This document shows positions 62,328 through 64,000 of a stretch of 64,000 nucleotides of DNA, piece by piece. Source of the stretch: Noviherbaspirillum malthae (GTDB lineage Bacteria; Pseudomonadota; Gammaproteobacteria; Burkholderiales; Burkholderiaceae_D); contig NZ_JACYXF010000009.1 in NCBI RefSeq assembly GCF_015352985.1, positions 124,001-188,000 of the forward strand. The letters run 5' to 3'. The stretch's first letter is position 1, and each line of letters opens with the position of its first letter. Below the pieces are notes generated by a model. The model was given only the letters and a program-made list of their open reading frames with translations. It ran no database searches and had not been told where the DNA came from. A program made the position numbers and the translations under genes.

Positions 62328-64000
62328 CTACATGTTGACCGCAAAGCTCGATACGCCGGCCTGCAAATCCTTGGCCGCATACTGCAGTTGCTGGACGGCT
62401 TCGCTGGTCGCCTTCAATGCATCGACTGCCTGCTGCGTGGCGTCGTTCAACTGCGTCATCGTTTCGGTGATCTGCGAGGCGCCGACCGCCTGCGACTGCA
62501 TGCCTTCCAGTACCATGTCGAAGCGGGGCGGCAGCTTCTGCACCTGCTCGATCGCCACCGTCAGCCCGTCGCTGACCTGGCGCGCCTCCTCGACGCTGCG
62601 CCGGATATCTTCCGAAAACTTGTCCATGCCCATGACGCTGGCCGATACCGCCGATTGCATCTCCTTGAGCATCTGCTCGATGTCCCAGGTGGCCACCGAA
62701 GTCTGGTCGGCCAGGCGGCGGATCTCGGTGGCGACCACGGAGAATCCGCGGCCGGCTTCACCCGCCTTTTCGGCTTCGATCGCCGCATTGAGCGAGAGAA
62801 TGTTGGTCTGGTCGGCGACCTTGGTGATGGTGGTTAGCACCGCATTGATGTTGCTTGCCTTTTCCGACAGCGCGGCCAGCTTGGCATTGATGGACTCTGT
62901 CGCGCTCACCATGCGCTGCATGCTGTGATCCATGCGGCGCAGATTGCCCAGCGCATCGGTCGTGGCCGACGTTGTGTCCTCGGCAACCTGGTTGACTTCC
63001 TGCATCGCCTTGACGAGCTGGGCGGTATTGGCGGAGATTTCCTTGGTGGTGCTCAGCACCTCGATGCTGGTCTGTGCCTGCTCGACGCCGGTCGATTCCT
63101 GCTGGCGTGCGGATGCCGCAATCTCGGTAGTGGAGGTGGCGACCTGGATGCCGGCCTTCTGTACCCGGTCCAGCAGGATGCGCAGATTGTCGAACATGGT
63201 GGCAAGCCCGCTGCCCAGCCGGCCGATGGCGTCGTCGCCGAAAACGGTGACGCGGCCCGTCAGATCGCCATTGGCGGCGCGCGAGACGACGTCAAGCAGC
63301 AGGTCGACCTTGCGCTTCAATTCATCGATGGACTGTCTTTCGCGCGCCTGGGCATCCTGCAGCGTCTGGGCCATGGCATTGAATTGCGCGGTGACCTGGC
63401 CGAGGTCATCCTGGCTCAACACTTCGGCACGCGCTGCCTGGTCACCGCTTGCCATGCGGTTCAACGCTGCGGTGAGATGGTCGAGCGGACGCAGGATGGA
63501 GCGTGCCAGCGAAACGGCGATCAGCAGCGCCGTCAGCACCGCCGCCAGCCCTCCGAGCGAGAGCAGCAGCATCATGTTCTGGCGCGCCGTGTTTGCCTGT
63601 GCCGAGCGTTCGGCCAGCAGGCGGTTCTCTTCCGCGTTGAAATCGGACAGCAGGTCATGCGCGGCGGCTATTTCCGTAATGCCGGCCATGATCATGGGAT
63701 CGCGGGAAAGCTGTTCCAGCGCGCCGGGCGTTGCCTGCATGTTGCGGCGCTTTTCTATCATGGGCTGCACCACGTTCTTGAGCCAGTTGTCGAGCAGCGG
63801 CTCGATCTTTCTCAGGCGTTCCTGCTGCACCGGATTGTCGGTCGACAGCGTCTTGAGTTGAAGAAGATCGGCGCGCATGGCGCTTTCTCCCTGACCGATC
63901 GACTGCAGGAGCTTCTCGTTTCCCGTCAGGACGTAGCCGCGGAACTGGGCCTGTACATCGCGGATGCCGGCTTCCAGCTCGTTGCTCTGCAGCAGAAGCT
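62328..64000 (-). CDS. wspA: Methyl-accepting chemoreceptor WspA, 5' end cut by the window edge
   Basis: About 557 residues are visible; the N-terminus continues beyond the right edge. In order: a periplasmic helical sensor part including RDVQAQFRGYVLTGNEKLLQ, a CHASE3-like signature; a membrane helix (MLLLSLGGLAAVLTALLIA); a HAMP domain; and a cytoplasmic signalling hairpin whose tip is KVADQTNILSLNAAIEAEKA. There is no C-terminal CheR/CheB-docking pentapeptide (it ends SSFAVNM). It senses surface contact or envelope stress in the Wsp paradigm. Confidence 0.88.
   Translation of the reverse strand, partial: LLLQSNELEAGIRDVQAQFRGYVLTGNEKLLQSIGQGESAMRADLLQLKTLSTDNPVQQERLRKIEPLLDNWLKNVVQPMIEKRRNMQATPGALEQLSRDPMIMAGITEIAAAHDLLSDFNAEENRLLAERSAQANTARQNMMLLLSLGGLAAVLTALLIAVSLARSILRPLDHLTAALNRMASGDQAARAEVLSQDDLGQVTAQFNAMAQTLQDAQARERQSIDELKRKVDLLLDVVSRAANGDLTGRVTVFGDDAIGRLGSGLATMFDNLRILLDRVQKAGIQVATSTTEIAASARQQESTGVEQAQTSIEVLSTTKEISANTAQLVKAMQEVNQVAEDTTSATTDALGNLRRMDHSMQRMVSATESINAKLAALSEKASNINAVLTTITKVADQTNILSLNAAIEAEKAGEAGRGFSVVATEIRRLADQTSVATWDIEQMLKEMQSAVSASVMGMDKFSEDIRRSVEEARQVSDGLTVAIEQVQKLPPRFDMVLEGMQSQAVGASQITETMTQLNDATQQAVDALKATSEAVQQLQYAAKDLQAGVSSFAVNM

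Overview
The window looks like one contiguous piece of a GC-rich betaproteobacterial chromosome. The gene sets lapB/rfaE1/comEA/cysM, trxA-rho-rpmE and groES-groEL behind a CIRCE element, together with an ohrR-ohr pair, point to Burkholderiales, most likely an Oxalobacteraceae (Herbaspirillum/Noviherbaspirillum-like). The genus is inference from gene content and protein style; nothing in the sequence names it. There is no prophage, integrase, transposase, rRNA or CRISPR array.

Layout. 1-6.2 kb: envelope sugar genes (end of lapB, ugd, rfaE1), a ComEA-like DNA-binding protein, cysM, a small HTH protein beside an AT-rich spacer, and a divergent DUF1415/yaeQ pair. 6.3-11.5 kb: a tightly overlapped minus-strand operon moxR - DUF58 - transglutaminase (TgpA-like) - mltB. 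11.7-14.5 kb: a histone-deacetylase-fold enzyme, the ribosome-assembly GTPase RbgA/YlqF and an enoyl-CoA hydratase. 14.6-18.3 kb: stress genes with readable control sites, groESL (sigma-32-like promoter plus CIRCE) and ohrR-ohr with a perfect operator-like inverted repeat. 18.3-26.9 kb: dacB, a palindrome-rich spacer, a lemA/TPM cluster, a DMT exporter, pyrF, a fluoroacetate-dehalogenase-like hydrolase and pncC-pgpA-thiL. 27-29 kb: a compact peroxide-detoxification set (NADH:rubredoxin reductase, a 54-residue rubredoxin, rubrerythrin). 29.2-37.9 kb: maeB, a duplicated lipoprotein next to a class III cyclase/PEGA protein, a cytosolic 5'-nucleotidase, tRNA-Leu(CAA), a KimA-like K+ transporter and small genes. 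37.9-47 kb: an RND tripartite efflux operon, a MATE exporter and an ArnT-like glycosyltransferase. 47-50.4 kb: rpmE2, rho and trxA, with a foreign-looking two-gene cassette between rho and rpmE2. 50.7-56.4 kb: an AddB/AddA-type helicase-nuclease pair. 56.4-64 kb: a six-gene Wsp-type chemosensory operon (wspA-B-C-D-E-F) running off the right edge, with no wspR at its downstream end.

The most notable observation is the plus-strand cassette between rho and rpmE2. It encodes a DUF2778/Tlde1-like L,D-transpeptidase-fold toxin followed, with ATGA overlap, by a secreted putative immunity protein. The effector reading frame carries an apparent one-base insertion in a CCC run near its 5' end. The Shine-Dalgarno and family-typical N-terminus lie in one frame and the catalytic body in another. 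Other points of interest are the Wsp operon without its usual diguanylate cyclase gene, an orphan plus-strand terminator suggesting an unannotated small RNA, a 47-residue prepilin-like micro-protein, a nested palindrome cluster after dacB, and imperfect 9-nt tandem arrays at several unrelated loci.
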